From Jeotgalibacillus soli (GTDB lineage Bacteria > Bacillota > Bacilli > Bacillales > Jeotgalibacillaceae), in assembly GCF_000829435.1 (NCBI RefSeq), contig NZ_JXRP01000009.1:372001-436000 (forward strand): a stretch of 64,000 bases of DNA, written 5' to 3'. The notes beneath the pieces were generated by a model, which was not told where the DNA came from, made no database searches, and saw only the letters and a program-made list of their open reading frames with translations. The translations under genes were made by a program, and so were the position numbers. This document shows positions 42,694 to 51,754 of the stretch, piece by piece; the stretch's first letter is position 1; every line of letters begins with the position of its first letter.

Positions 42694-44955
42694 GTGACAG
42701 AGGTTATAAAAATTTCTGCAAGACGATTGGCGGAGTACGTGTATCGTGCAGGAAGCATTGATGCGCGTATCGGAAGTCAGACGGCTATGACGGAAGGAGT
42801 CCGAATTCATCAGGAAATTCAACGTAAATATGAAGTACAGAATCAAAAAGAAGTGCCTCTGTCTCGGGAAATGGAAGTGGACGGGTATGTCTTTTTGCTT
42901 GAAGGACGCTGCGACGGGATCTTATCTGTTGATGGACAAGTAATCATTGATGAGATTAAATCGACATCGCAGCTGTTAGATGAGGTGACAGATCCTTCTA
43001 AGGTTCACGTCGCTCAAGCAGTCGTTTATGCATGGATCGTGACAGAAGACCGTTCACTTGATCAAATCAATGTGCAAATCACTTATGTTCAATCCTCTAC
43101 AAAAGAAATAAAGCGATTTGTAGAAACATATGACCGCGCAGCTCTCCAAAAAGAAGTAGAAGAAATGATTCAGCATTATGCCCCGTTTGCCTTATTATTG
43201 GAGCGGCATCAACACAAGCGAAATGAATCGATTAAACAATTAAACTTTCCATTTGACCACTTTCGGCAAGGACAGCGAAACCTGGCTGGTGCTGTGTATA
43301 AAACGATTAATAAGAAATCAACGCTTTTTGTACAAGCACCTACAGGAATTGGAAAAACAATCTCCACAATTTTTCCAACGGTTAAATCTATGGGGGAAAG
43401 GGCTGCGAGTCATCTAATCTATTCTACGGCTAAAACGATTACAAGAACTGCAGCAGAACAAGCATTGAATCTAATGAATGAAACGGGACTGCATTTGTCT
43501 TCGGTAACGATGACGGCAAAGGATAAAATTTGCTTCAAGGAGCAAACGATCTGTCAAAAGAGCTATTGTGAATATGCTGATGGCCATTTTGATCGCATCA
43601 ATGGGGCAGTACTAGATATTCTTAGTAATGAAACGATGATGACGCGCGGTGTCATAGAAACGTATGCCAAAAAGCATCGTGTTTGTCCGTTTGAATATTC
43701 AATGGACCTTTCCTATATAGCGGACGCCATGATCGGAGATTACAACTATGTATTCGATCCGAGAGTCGCGAGAAAACGAATCATGGGGGAACAAAAGCAT
43801 TCAACAGTATTGCTTGTCGATGAAGCCCACAACCTGGTCGATCGTGCGCGCGAGATGTACTCAGCTGTTCTATGGAAATCACCGTTTCTAGTATTGTCTA
43901 AGGGGGCGCATTTGACGCTTGTTCAAGCTGCAAAACGCGTAAATAAAGCATTTTTGGCTTGTAAAAAAATGTGTGAAAACGATGAATATGTGATTCTGAA
44001 GGAGATGCCTCAGGAAATCATAGAAGCATTGAACGATTTTTATTCTGAGGCTGAAAGAGTTATCGCCCAAGGAAGAGAAGAAACGGATGAAACGCTGATC
44101 AATCTCTATTTTTCAACGCAGCAAATGCTGAAAGTGGCCGAGTTAATGGATGAACAGTTTTATTGCTTGATTGAAAAAAGAAATCAGGATGTCATGCTGA
44201 AAATTGTCTGCATGGACCCGTCAGCATTTGTCAAAAGTACAACAAAAAGCTATAAAGCAAGCATCTTTTTTTCTGCTACACTATCGCCTCTTCCTTATGT
44301 AAGAAGATTGCTGGGTGGAGAAGCCGATGATTATGTTTTGACGATTCCATCACCCTTTCACCGTGAACAATTGGATGTGAAAACCTATCCGATTTCAACG
44401 AAGTACAGGGACCGTGAGAGAACGTTGGATACCATTCTTTACACATTAGAAAAAGAGATAAAAGAGCAGGCTGGAAACTTCCTTGTATTTTTTCCATCCT
44501 TTTATTATATGGATAGAGCAATGGATCGATGGAAACAGATCATGCCGGGTGACGGAATGAAAATGATGGTTCAAAAACAACTCATGACAGAAGAGGAGAG
44601 GGAGGAGTATATTACCAGTTTCTCTGAGGCGGCTGAAAATAGGGTCATAGGATTTGCTGTTATGGGTGGAATGTTTTCCGAGGGGGTGGATCTTCCGGGA
44701 AAACGGCTGACGGGTGTTGCGATCGTTGGAGTAGGTCTTCCGCAGCTCAGTGTGGAGCGTGAGCAAATGAAAAAATACTTTCAGGAGCAAGGGGTAAATG
44801 GCTACAACTATGCGTATGTATTTCCAGGTATTAATAAGGTGCTTCAGGCAGGAGGGAGATTAATACGTTCTGAGACAGACCATGGAACACTGCTGCTAAT
44901 AGATGACCGATTCACATCTCCGCTTTACCGGCAATTGTTGCCGCCAGAATGGTGA
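42694..44955 (+). CDS. XPD/DinG-like helicase with N-terminal RecB-like nuclease domain
   Basis: A 753-residue superfamily 2 helicase. The N-terminal 150 residues contain EGRCDGIL and VIIDEIKS, which resemble motifs of PD-(D/E)XK nucleases. Walker A is APTGIGKT (about 215-222), DEAH box is LLVDEAHNL, and four cysteines suited to an Fe-S cluster lie in CFKEQTIC, SYC and HRVCPFE. Motif VI is in LQAGGRLIRSETDHG. GTG at 42694 gives good spacing after GGAAGGG; ATG at 42688 touches that site. It likely unwinds 5'-tailed DNA in repair; the preceding gene is also DNA repair. Confidence 0.87.
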   Translation: MTEVIKISARRLAEYVYRAGSIDARIGSQTAMTEGVRIHQEIQRKYEVQNQKEVPLSREMEVDGYVFLLEGRCDGILSVDGQVIIDEIKSTSQLLDEVTDPSKVHVAQAVVYAWIVTEDRSLDQINVQITYVQSSTKEIKRFVETYDRAALQKEVEEMIQHYAPFALLLERHQHKRNESIKQLNFPFDHFRQGQRNLAGAVYKTINKKSTLFVQAPTGIGKTISTIFPTVKSMGERAASHLIYSTAKTITRTAAEQALNLMNETGLHLSSVTMTAKDKICFKEQTICQKSYCEYADGHFDRINGAVLDILSNETMMTRGVIETYAKKHRVCPFEYSMDLSYIADAMIGDYNYVFDPRVARKRIMGEQKHSTVLLVDEAHNLVDRAREMYSAVLWKSPFLVLSKGAHLTLVQAAKRVNKAFLACKKMCENDEYVILKEMPQEIIEALNDFYSEAERVIAQGREETDETLINLYFSTQQMLKVAELMDEQFYCLIEKRNQDVMLKIVCMDPSAFVKSTTKSYKASIFFSATLSPLPYVRRLLGGEADDYVLTIPSPFHREQLDVKTYPISTKYRDRERTLDTILYTLEKEIKEQAGNFLVFFPSFYYMDRAMDRWKQIMPGDGMKMMVQKQLMTEEEREEYITSFSEAAENRVIGFAVMGGMFSEGVDLPGKRLTGVAIVGVGLPQLSVEREQMKKYFQEQGVNGYNYAYVFPGINKVLQAGGRLIRSETDHGTLLLIDDRFTSPLYRQLLPPEW

Positions 44956-44979
44956 AAACGATCGTTAAATAGTAAATAC

Positions 44980-45027
44980 AAAACAGCTAGCCTTCGCTTT
45001 CTTACAAGCAAAAGCCAGCTGTTTTTT
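44980..45027. terminator. Bidirectional terminator
   Basis: CAGCTAGCC and related bases pair with GGC(T)AGCTG-type partner: AAAACAGCT / AGCTGTTTTTT with an inner GGCTTTTGCT pairing. It separates the convergent helicase and YwbE genes. Confidence 0.87.
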
Positions 45028-45220
45028 AAGTATGTATATTTTTCACTCGACCTACTTGTCCATCCTCTAAGCGAACTTTAATCCCATGTGGATGATTCGG
45101 TGATTTTGTTAAAAGATCCTTCACAATTCCACGTGTAAGCTTGCCGCTTCTCTGATCCTGTTTTAGTACGATATCGACTTCAAGTCCCGGACGAATATTG
45201 CTTCGCTGCTGTCCATTCAT
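45026..45220 (-). CDS. ywbE: YwbE family protein (DUF2196)
   Basis: A 64-residue basic protein, MNGQQRSNIRPGLEVDIV followed by LTRGIVKDLLTKSPNHPHGI and VRLEDGQVGRVKNI, matching the widespread YwbE family in length and motif order. The fold is probably a small beta barrel; function is not established. ATG at 45220 follows GTGAGGC. In B. subtilis ywbD (an RlmI-like methyltransferase) and ywbE are near each other, and an RlmI-like gene is 4 kb upstream here. Confidence 0.9.
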   Translation of the reverse strand: MNGQQRSNIRPGLEVDIVLKQDQRSGKLTRGIVKDLLTKSPNHPHGIKVRLEDGQVGRVKNIHT

Positions 45221-45334
45221 ATTGTAGCCTCACTTTCTTAATCATTATTGTATAGGTTGGCTTAATCATACCATGGAAAATGAAAAAAAGAGCATAGGAG
45301 TAAATGGTTCTAATAATTAAGCTTTATTAAAGTC

Positions 45335-45671
45335 CATTGTTGATTTTGCACTTCGTTGATTTGTAGTAGCGGAAGGCGCAAGACTCCTGCAGGCGGAAGC
45401 GGGACAGGTGAGACCCCACAGGTGCGTCTGCTAGGCTGCTGAAAAAGTCGCTCATTTTTAAACTCGTAAAATCAATTCCCAAAATAACATTGATTTTACG
45501 ATTGATTATGGGATATAACCACTACATTTTTTTGAAAAAAGAGAGATAAAGTGGGGATTGATTTTTCGCTGTTTTTGAAAACCTTACTCTTTCAGTGCCC
45601 TCCGCGTCTGCACCGAGAAGGCTCACCGCCCGCGTTGCGGAAAGCGATCGCCTTCATGCTGCAATCAACAG
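45335..45671 (+). repeat. Bacillaceae-type intergenic repeat element, copy 3, interrupted
   Basis: The outer parts read GCGGAAGCGGGACAGGTGAG and GGCTCACCGCCCGCG then GCGGAAAGCGATCGCC, ending AATCAACAG, with TGTTGATT at the left end. Its middle is split by a 172-bp insertion (45432-45603). The rest of the gap to 45905 holds no gene. Confidence 0.78.
45432..45603. mobile_element. 172-bp MITE-like insertion with 8-bp target duplication
   Basis: The insertion is flanked by the direct repeat GCGTCTGC (45424-45431 and 45604-45611). Its ends are imperfect inverted repeats: TAGGCTGCTGAAAAAGT on the left and, read inward from the right, GAGGGCACTGAAAGAGT. Inside, GTAAAATCAAT (45466-45476) and ATTGATTTTAC (45489-45499) form an 11-bp hairpin. 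There is no transposase. The ends resemble those of known IS families with CTGAAAAAGT termini, but I cannot name the parent. Confidence 0.78.
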
Positions 45672-45905
45672 ACACGTTTAATAAAGCCAATAATTAAAAA
45701 ACGTGATACGATCTCATTAAGCAGATCAATCATTATTTTAATAAAGCGATGGAGTGGAGTTTAAAACGGTTAAAAGTAAAATCAAAGTAGTTTAGCTGCA
45801 CCTTGTAGATTACTTTTATAAAACGGTTAATAGCACCGATATAGTCATTATGTATTTAGGGCAAAACATAATGCACACTAACAGGATAAAAAGGATTGAA
45901 TAAAT

Positions 45906-47346
45906 TTGATTATTTCACTATTAATTATTGCGATAGGATTAATCCCTATTGTATTAGCGATAAATGTATTGAGAATTTACAGAGGATCGGAATTAGGCGT
46001 TACGTTATTGCTTTTTATGCTGCTGATTAGTCTTTGGCAAATTGACATTGGCGTCCTATATTTAAAGGATATGATCTCTATTGATCTGATTTTACAATTA
46101 TTTCAGTTCTTCCGAAGGGGGCCTACATTTATCGTACCTGTTACATTTTATATTGCTTACCTTATTATACATAGACATTCACCAAATTTTAAAAACGCTG
46201 CTTATTATAGAATCCTTTTATCGTTATTTAACCGTAAATTTCTGTGGTTGTTTGGAATCGGAAGTGTGGTCATTTACTTTATTAACTGGACAAAGCTTGG
46301 CATAGTAAGGATTAAAGGAAGTCAAGGTTTATTACTCCGATACTAGCTTGTACTTTCCGATTTATGGGGATCTGCATTATCTTTATTTACTCCATACCAG
46401 CAGTTTTGTTTTCTTATTAATCATTATTTATTTTATCTCCCGAGGGATTCAAAATGTTTATTTAAAAGAATTTCTAGGTGCTTTTTCTTTATGTTCTTTT
46501 CTGTTGTTTATCACAGGTTTTATGAATTTCATCCCTGGTACAGGTGCGATCATAAGCAGTGTTGGGGTAATTATTTTTTCATCTATTATTATCTTTTCTT
46601 TTGTCAAAATGAATACATTAATGACGATTAATTACAATCGGTTAACGGAGCGCCAAAAAAAGCTAGATTATACTGGTGAGCTAACGACTAGTTTAATTCA
46701 TGAGGTTAATAATAATTTGCAAATTATTAAGGCTTACTCCAAAATGCTGCCTCAATCAACACCATTGACAACAGAGAGTACCCATATGGTACAAATGATT
46801 CAAAAGGCATCAAAGCAGCTAGAGGATTTAACTCGAAACTATGCTGTCTATATTAATAGAAATTCAGTAGATTTTAAAATGGTTGATTTAAATACAGTAA
46901 TTGATGGTGCAATCGATATCGTGTCAGAAATGGTAAAAGAGAAAAGGATAGATCTTTTTTTTGAAAAAAAATATAAGCCGCTAAAGGCTTATGTTAGTGA
47001 AACCTTCTTGAAGCAAGTATTTATAAATTTAATTAAAAATAGCTGTGAATCAATTACTGAAGAGAAAGAAGCAAGAAGTATTAAGATTGAGACAATTATA
47101 CTGGCTGATCAAATTTATATTGATATTATCGATACCGGCCACGGTATACAGGCAAAAAATTGGGAAGAAATTTTTGATCCTTTTATTTCCTCTAAGAGCA
47201 ATGGGATGGGTGTTGGGCTTCCGTTTGTAAGAAAAATTATTTTTGAACACCGTGGTGAGATCAGTGTGCATGAAAGCAGTCCGATGGGGACAACATTTAG
47301 AATTAAGCTGCCGCAGTATGAATTCAGCGAATTATATAAACGATGA
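45906..47346 (+). pseudogene. Membrane sensor histidine kinase, frameshifted
   Basis: Two frames together make one kinase of about 480 residues. The first (45906-46346) gives about four membrane helices; the second (46348-47346) gives further helices, an H-box SLIHEVNNNLQIIKAYSKML, N-box INLIKNSCESI and G-boxes IIDTGHGI and GMGVGLPFVRKII. Just before the first stop (46310-46345) the second frame continues sensibly as VYYSDTSLYFPIYG, so a single-base shift near 46325 explains the break. TTG at 45906 is the likely start. No response regulator adjoins. It is either a recent pseudogene or a sequence error. Confidence 0.8.
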
Positions 47347-47348
47347 CC

Positions 47349-47380
47349 AAAAACGCTCAGATAACGATCTGAGCGTTTTT
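47349..47380. terminator. Bidirectional terminator
   Basis: AAAAACGCTCAGAT and ATCTGAGCGTTTTT form a perfect 14-bp stem between the convergent kinase and catalase genes. Confidence 0.94.
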
Positions 47381-47427
47381 GAAGATATCGACCAAATCGC
47401 AGATCCTATTAGTAGTAAGCTCTTACT

Positions 47428-48321
47428 TCACATTTTCTCCATCAAACGGCGAGCGATCTGTTCATATTCATCACGGCCGATGCCTGGTGCAAATTCTTCA
47501 GGAAGGTCGTCAAGCTCTGGAATGGGTGCTCCCTGTGGAGTACCGTCCTGTACAACAAGCGGCTGACCGCTGCTTGGGTTGGTACCTTTCCAGATTGCGC
47601 GGATATCTTGATAATCTCCCGCATCATTCCACGTGAATAAGACATTTCCGACGCCTTGGTCTTCGTATTTTCTCGCATGATCAAAAACACGATTATCCAA
47701 GCTTGGTACAGGAAGCATCTTTGTTAAATCAACACCGGTAGCCATTTCTATTGCTTTTGCGTAGGCGAGGACATGTGTACCTCCGCGAACAAGCAAGTAG
47801 CCGATCAGCTCCCGTGCAGTTGGGTGGTCAGTCATTTCATATACGCGCATTTTATGTGTCCTCGCACCACATTCAAGGAAGAAGTTATGCATAAGGTCCA
47901 ACACTAAATTTCCGCTTGAAAACACGTAATCCCCCCGCCAAGGATTTCCCATGGAATCGCCAGCAAGCGAAGTCTGAGCGTTAGCTAAAAAAGCATAGGT
48001 GTTCCGCTTATTTTTCGCATTTTGAAGCGGTGTCAAATCCGGTTCAGCTGTGAAGGTTGTACCCTTTTGAAGCAGGTTAATGGTGTTTGAGACAAGCTCA
48101 ACATGGCCGAATTCCTCGGCAGTAATACTCGCAACCAGGTCATAGAAGGGTTTAAGTTTATTTTTTTGACGAAAATTAAACGACTGGTACATATAGTTAT
48201 TTAGTGTCGACATTTCTCCAAACTTTCCGCCAAGCAGCTCCTGTACGGCGGCAGCAGCATTGGCATCACCATACTCAGGTGCAGGGAGCTCGATTAGCAG
48301 TTTGTTCACTCGTTTAAACAT
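47428..48321 (-). CDS. Manganese catalase
   Basis: A 297-residue non-haem catalase of the ferritin-like four-helix type. Metal ligands are expected in GEMSTLNNYMYQSF and in ITAEEFGHVELVSNTI, with a third helix pair around LVRGGTHVLAYAKAIE. The C-terminal tail ends DEYEQIARRLMEKM. It removes hydrogen peroxide in the cytoplasm or spore coat, as do B. subtilis YdbD, YjqC and CotJC. ATG at 48321 follows GGAGGGGGAG; the frame extends upstream only through this site. Confidence 0.93.
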   Translation of the reverse strand: MFKRVNKLLIELPAPEYGDANAAAAVQELLGGKFGEMSTLNNYMYQSFNFRQKNKLKPFYDLVASITAEEFGHVELVSNTINLLQKGTTFTAEPDLTPLQNAKNKRNTYAFLANAQTSLAGDSMGNPWRGDYVFSSGNLVLDLMHNFFLECGARTHKMRVYEMTDHPTARELIGYLLVRGGTHVLAYAKAIEMATGVDLTKMLPVPSLDNRVFDHARKYEDQGVGNVLFTWNDAGDYQDIRAIWKGTNPSSGQPLVVQDGTPQGAPIPELDDLPEEFAPGIGRDEYEQIARRLMEKM

Positions 48322-48420
48322 AAATTCTCCCCCTCCAACGTTCAATAAAAAATAAACGTTTGATCGCTTCTGGCTATTTGTATGATAGAACGGGGGAGAA
48401 TATGTTTCATCAATTGCTGT

Positions 48421-48645
48421 TTACGAAGGAGAGACCCAGACAATCTCCTGGATACGAATAAAGAAAGGAGTTCGGTTAATCTCAATGACGATGTGATCAG
48501 GCGTTACCTTGCTTAAAAGCCCTTGAATAGGATTTTTAGTTGTTTGTACGACTATGTTTTTGCCAACGACCGACATTAACGTTTGATAAACATAAGGATC
48601 AAATGCACTCCTTAACTGTACAGCTTGCTGTGGTTGACCATTCAT
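48421..48645 (-). CDS. YuzF-like DUF2642 protein
   Basis: A 74-residue protein (MNGQQQ-like start MNGQPQQAVQLRSAFDPYVY, then VVQTTKNPIQGLLSKVTPDH and IRIQEIVWVSP) with the beta-rich arrangement of the DUF2642/YuzF family, probably an Sm-like barrel related to spore-coat proteins. ATG at 48645 is preceded by AAGGGGTGAA. The frame is open to 48816 but that extension has no ribosome site and odd composition, so it is excluded. Confidence 0.8.
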   Translation of the reverse strand: MNGQPQQAVQLRSAFDPYVYQTLMSVVGKNIVVQTTKNPIQGLLSKVTPDHIVIEINRTPFFIRIQEIVWVSPS

Positions 48646-48951
48646 TTCCAGTTCACCCCTTCTTTGCAATCGCCATATTGTATGGCCATAGGCTGATGGT
48701 GGTGACAGCCAATAGGTAGTTTGAAAATAGAAAAATAAAACAGTGTTTGAGCTGAGATTAATCCTATTCAAAAGATCCTTTGTACTAGCTAGCGTTTTTT
48801 TCTTTCTTTTATTCAAAAAAAGGAGATAATATAATGCATGAGAACTATTAAAATAGACTAATATAGTCTATTAGCCTATTAATTTAGGGGCGAATTAAAA
48901 TGTAAGATTGTCCAGGAAATTGAAAAACTATTAAGTTAATTTAGAAATGAA

Positions 48952-48980
48952 TTGACATTCAACCGAGAGTGGCTTAAATT
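48952..48980 (+). promoter_or_regulatory. Promoter of the symporter operon
   Basis: Consensus TTGACA (48952-48957), 17-base spacer, TAAATT (48975-48980), 48 bases before the DUF485 start codon. Confidence 0.75.
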
Positions 48981-49028
48981 TTATTTATTCAGATTTTTTG
49001 GATAAGATTACTGAAGTGGGGTGGAAGT

Positions 49029-49382
49029 ATGACGAATAGGGTTCAGAAGAGTTCGCAGAAACAGCAGAAAGTCCAAGATTTTGAAAAAATTGCTAGAAGC
49101 AGTAAGTATCTTGAGCTAACAAAAGCTAAAAAACGTTTTCTTGTACCATCTGTCATCATCTTTTTCAGTCTTTATCTACTATTTCCTATTTTAACCTCTT
49201 ACACAACGTTCTTAAATACTCCAGCAATCGGGGTTATTTCATGGACTTGGTTGTATGCGCTTTCATTATTTATTATGACATGGGTATTAGTAACTATTTA
49301 TATGAAAAGAGCTGCTGTTTTTGACAAAATGGCAGAAGAAGTATTGAAAGAAAATGGGGTTGAGGGAGGTCAGGATCTATGA
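49029..49382 (+). CDS. DUF485 domain membrane protein
   Basis: A 117-residue protein with two membrane helices (PSVIIFFSLYLLFPILTSY and WLYALSLFIMTWVLVTIYM) and a basic N-terminus (YLELTKAKKRF). DUF485 proteins, such as E. coli YjcH and B. subtilis YwcB, are encoded with acetate-type sodium:solute symporters. GTGGGGTGG precedes ATG 49029. The stop overlaps the symporter start by 4 bases (ATGA). Confidence 0.92.
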   Translation: MTNRVQKSSQKQQKVQDFEKIARSSKYLELTKAKKRFLVPSVIIFFSLYLLFPILTSYTTFLNTPAIGVISWTWLYALSLFIMTWVLVTIYMKRAAVFDKMAEEVLKENGVEGGQDL

Positions 49383-50914
49383 ATGCAACCGTCATTAGTT
49401 TGTTTTTGATCATAGTGGGGATAACGCTTGCCATAACGTACTTCGCTGCAAAACGAACGAATACCGCTAGTGAGTTTTATACAGCGGGAGGAGGGCTGAC
49501 TGGCTGGCAAAATGGACTTGCCATTGCTGGGGATTATTTATCAGCAGCATCTTTTTTAGGGATCGCAGGTGCAATTGCATTATTTGGCTTTGATGGTTTC
49601 TTTTTTAGTATTGGATATCTTGTTGCCTATCTTGTTGTGTTGTTTATTGTAGCCGAGCCGCTGCGCAACCTTGGAAAATATACGCTGGCGGATATGATCA
49701 ATGCACGTTTTCAGGCCAAGAAGGTTCGCGGCACTGCCGCACTTAGTTCCATTACCATTGTTATTTTCTATATGATCGCACAGCTTGTTGGGGCCGGAGC
49801 ATTAATTCAATTACTTTTTGGAATTGAGTATTGGATGGCCGTTTTACTTGTTGGTATTATGATGACGATTTATGTAATATTCGGCGGGATGACCGCAACT
49901 AGCTGGGTTCAAATCATTAAAGCTGTGCTATTAATGGTAGGAACCGTCATTATTTCCTTCCTGGTATTTTCTCGCTTTGATTTTAATTTATTTCAAATGT
50001 TTAGCGAGATGCAGTCGGCAACACCGCTTGGAGCAGATTATTTGAATCCGGGTGCGAGATACACGGTTGGGCTGGATACGATTTCGCTTATGATTGCGCT
50101 CGTACTTGGAACGGCTGGACTACCTCATATTTTAATGCGATTTTTCACAGTTAGAGATGCAAAAACCGCTCGAAGTTCAGTAATGTGGGCGACATGGATT
50201 GTTGGCATTTTCTATGTATTGACCATTTTCTTAGGCTTTGGAGCAGCAGCTTTTGTTGGCAGAGAAGCGATTATTAGTGAGAATCCTGCAGGGAATATGG
50301 CCGCTCCTTTACTCGCTCAAGTATTAGGAGGAGACCTATTATTTTCCTTTGTAGCAGCTGTTGCTTTTGCGACGATTTTGGCGGTAGTTGCAGGGCTCGT
50401 ACTGTCAGGGGCTTCAGCCTTCGCGCATGATATTTACGGACAAATCATTAAAAAAGGAAAAATTACAGAGAAAGAGCAAATGCTTGCAGCGCGTTATGCT
50501 TCTCTTGGAGTATCAATATTTTCAATTTTACTTGCTCTATTTGCACAAAATCTAAACGTTGCTTTCCTTGTTTCTTTAGCTTTCTGTGTAGCGGCAAGTG
50601 CTAATTTACCAGTTATTATTTTCACAATTTATTGGAAGAAGTTTAATACAACAGGAGCAATGGCTGGTATGTTAACGGGGCTTATTTCATCTCTCATTCT
50701 CGTTATTTTAAGTCCGAATGTATTTAGCCCTGAAGGAACGGCCATGATTACCGGCGATCCAATCTTCCCATTAACGAATCCAGCGCTTGTTTCTGTCCCG
50801 CTTGGCTTTATAGGAGCTGTAATTGGGACATTAGTGTCTAGTAAGCAAGAAGATACTAAAAAATATGCTGAGGTTAAGGTTAAGGCAGACACGGGTTACC
50901 GTGAGACATTATAA
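49379..50914 (+). CDS. Sodium:solute symporter, ActP/YwcA-like
   Basis: A 511-residue transporter with thirteen predicted helices. SSS-family signatures are AGGGLTGWQNGLAIAGDYLS, GKYTLADMINARF and FATILAVVAGLVLSGASAFA. Pairing with a DUF485 gene indicates the monocarboxylate group (acetate, pyruvate or similar). It is translationally coupled to the upstream gene and followed by a terminator. Confidence 0.92.
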   Translation: MNATVISLFLIIVGITLAITYFAAKRTNTASEFYTAGGGLTGWQNGLAIAGDYLSAASFLGIAGAIALFGFDGFFFSIGYLVAYLVVLFIVAEPLRNLGKYTLADMINARFQAKKVRGTAALSSITIVIFYMIAQLVGAGALIQLLFGIEYWMAVLLVGIMMTIYVIFGGMTATSWVQIIKAVLLMVGTVIISFLVFSRFDFNLFQMFSEMQSATPLGADYLNPGARYTVGLDTISLMIALVLGTAGLPHILMRFFTVRDAKTARSSVMWATWIVGIFYVLTIFLGFGAAAFVGREAIISENPAGNMAAPLLAQVLGGDLLFSFVAAVAFATILAVVAGLVLSGASAFAHDIYGQIIKKGKITEKEQMLAARYASLGVSIFSILLALFAQNLNVAFLVSLAFCVAASANLPVIIFTIYWKKFNTTGAMAGMLTGLISSLILVILSPNVFSPEGTAMITGDPIFPLTNPALVSVPLGFIGAVIGTLVSSKQEDTKKYAEVKVKADTGYRETL

Positions 50915-50940
50915 TGTAAGGCAATAATTTCAATTCAATT

Positions 50941-50968
50941 AAAGCCCCGGTGCATACTGGGGCTTTTT
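50941..50968 (+). terminator. Terminator of the symporter operon
   Basis: AAAGCCCC pairs with GGGGCTTT, followed by T residues. Confidence 0.9.
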
Positions 50969-51096
50969 GTCCTTTTCATAGGAAGTAGTTTTGATAATCA
51001 AGCAAACAAAATCGGATGTTGTGTTGTGGATTTCAAGAAAATAAAATAGCTCATACAAGTAAAGCCGTTGCATCGTGAATCCAGCGGCTTATTTTA

Positions 51097-51249
51097 CTAT
51101 TTATCCTTTTCTTTTTCTTCATTTTCTTCATTGTATTCACGCAATTCTTCAACTGTTTTTTCTACAGCTGTCTTTTCTTCGTCTGAATCGCTTTTAACCG
51201 TTTTAACCGCTTTATCCAGCAATTCCTCGCTTTTTTTCTTATCAGCCAT
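51097..51249 (-). CDS. Small highly charged protein (50 residues), hypothetical
   Basis: The minus strand encodes a 50-residue protein starting MADKKKSEELLDKAVKTVKS and ending EENEEKEKDK: entirely hydrophilic, Glu/Lys-rich and likely helical or disordered. ATG at 51249 has GAGGATG with 6-base spacing. A hairpin with AAGCCG/CGGCTT arms follows (51060-51092). The opposite-strand frame over the same bases is serine/phenylalanine-rich and lacks a ribosome site, so this strand is preferred. Family not recognised. Confidence 0.72.
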   Translation of the reverse strand: MADKKKSEELLDKAVKTVKSDSDEEKTAVEKTVEELREYNEENEEKEKDK

Positions 51250-51494
51250 TGCTATCATCCTCTTCCATTAAATTTGCTTATATCATAGCTGAAGAAGGTT
51301 TGATTCACAAGTAATTGACATAAAAAGACGAACTTCGATATGTTGATTTATACTGAAAAATCAATCAATTTTATATGAAAAAGAAAATAGAACCAATATG
51401 TACAGTTAGGTTTTAAATTGAATGTTATATGGGAATAGAATATCAAAGAGAGAATGGCTTGCTTATTAGCATGCAAAAGAAAGGAAGCAATAGA

Positions 51495-51707
51495 ATGAAA
51501 ATTGAAGCATTTTTGGATGAATTTGAGGAGCTATATGCCCGTGTTACATCAGGTAATCACCTGGATGAATCTTATGCGGAGTTAATGATAAAAATGGAAA
51601 AAACATTTGAAATTCCAGTTGTGATTACAGAAGAATGGGAACAGGAAAATAAACCAATTAGTACGCTGTATCGTGTGATTGCCAGCAATAGATTAATGCA
51701 ATCATGA
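51495..51707 (+). CDS. Small acidic cytoplasmic protein, hypothetical
   Basis: A 70-residue protein starting MKIEAFLDEFEELYARVTSG, with YAELMIKMEKTFEIPVV and a final RVIASNRLMQS. No membrane segment. ATG at 51495 follows AAAGGAAG with 7-base spacing; an upstream in-frame start at 51429 lacks a site. I do not recognise the family; length and helix-strand pattern suggest a YozE/YodL-like small Bacillus protein, without certainty. Confidence 0.68.
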   Translation: MKIEAFLDEFEELYARVTSGNHLDESYAELMIKMEKTFEIPVVITEEWEQENKPISTLYRVIASNRLMQS

Positions 51708-51754
51708 ACTTCATTCGATGAAATCAAAAGATTGTTTTTTATTTTCAAAATATA

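Noticed and set aside
47428-47690. Several 60-110 residue frames on both strands over the catalase and kinase ends
   Set aside because: They are shadows of the catalase gene and run through a terminator.
48646-48816. N-terminal extension of the YuzF-like frame
   Set aside because: A ribosome site and start at 48645 match the family's length; the extension lacks a site and is not protein-like.
51068-51271. Plus-strand frame rich in Ser and Phe
   Set aside because: No ribosome site and implausible composition; the minus strand over the same bases encodes a better-supported small charged protein.
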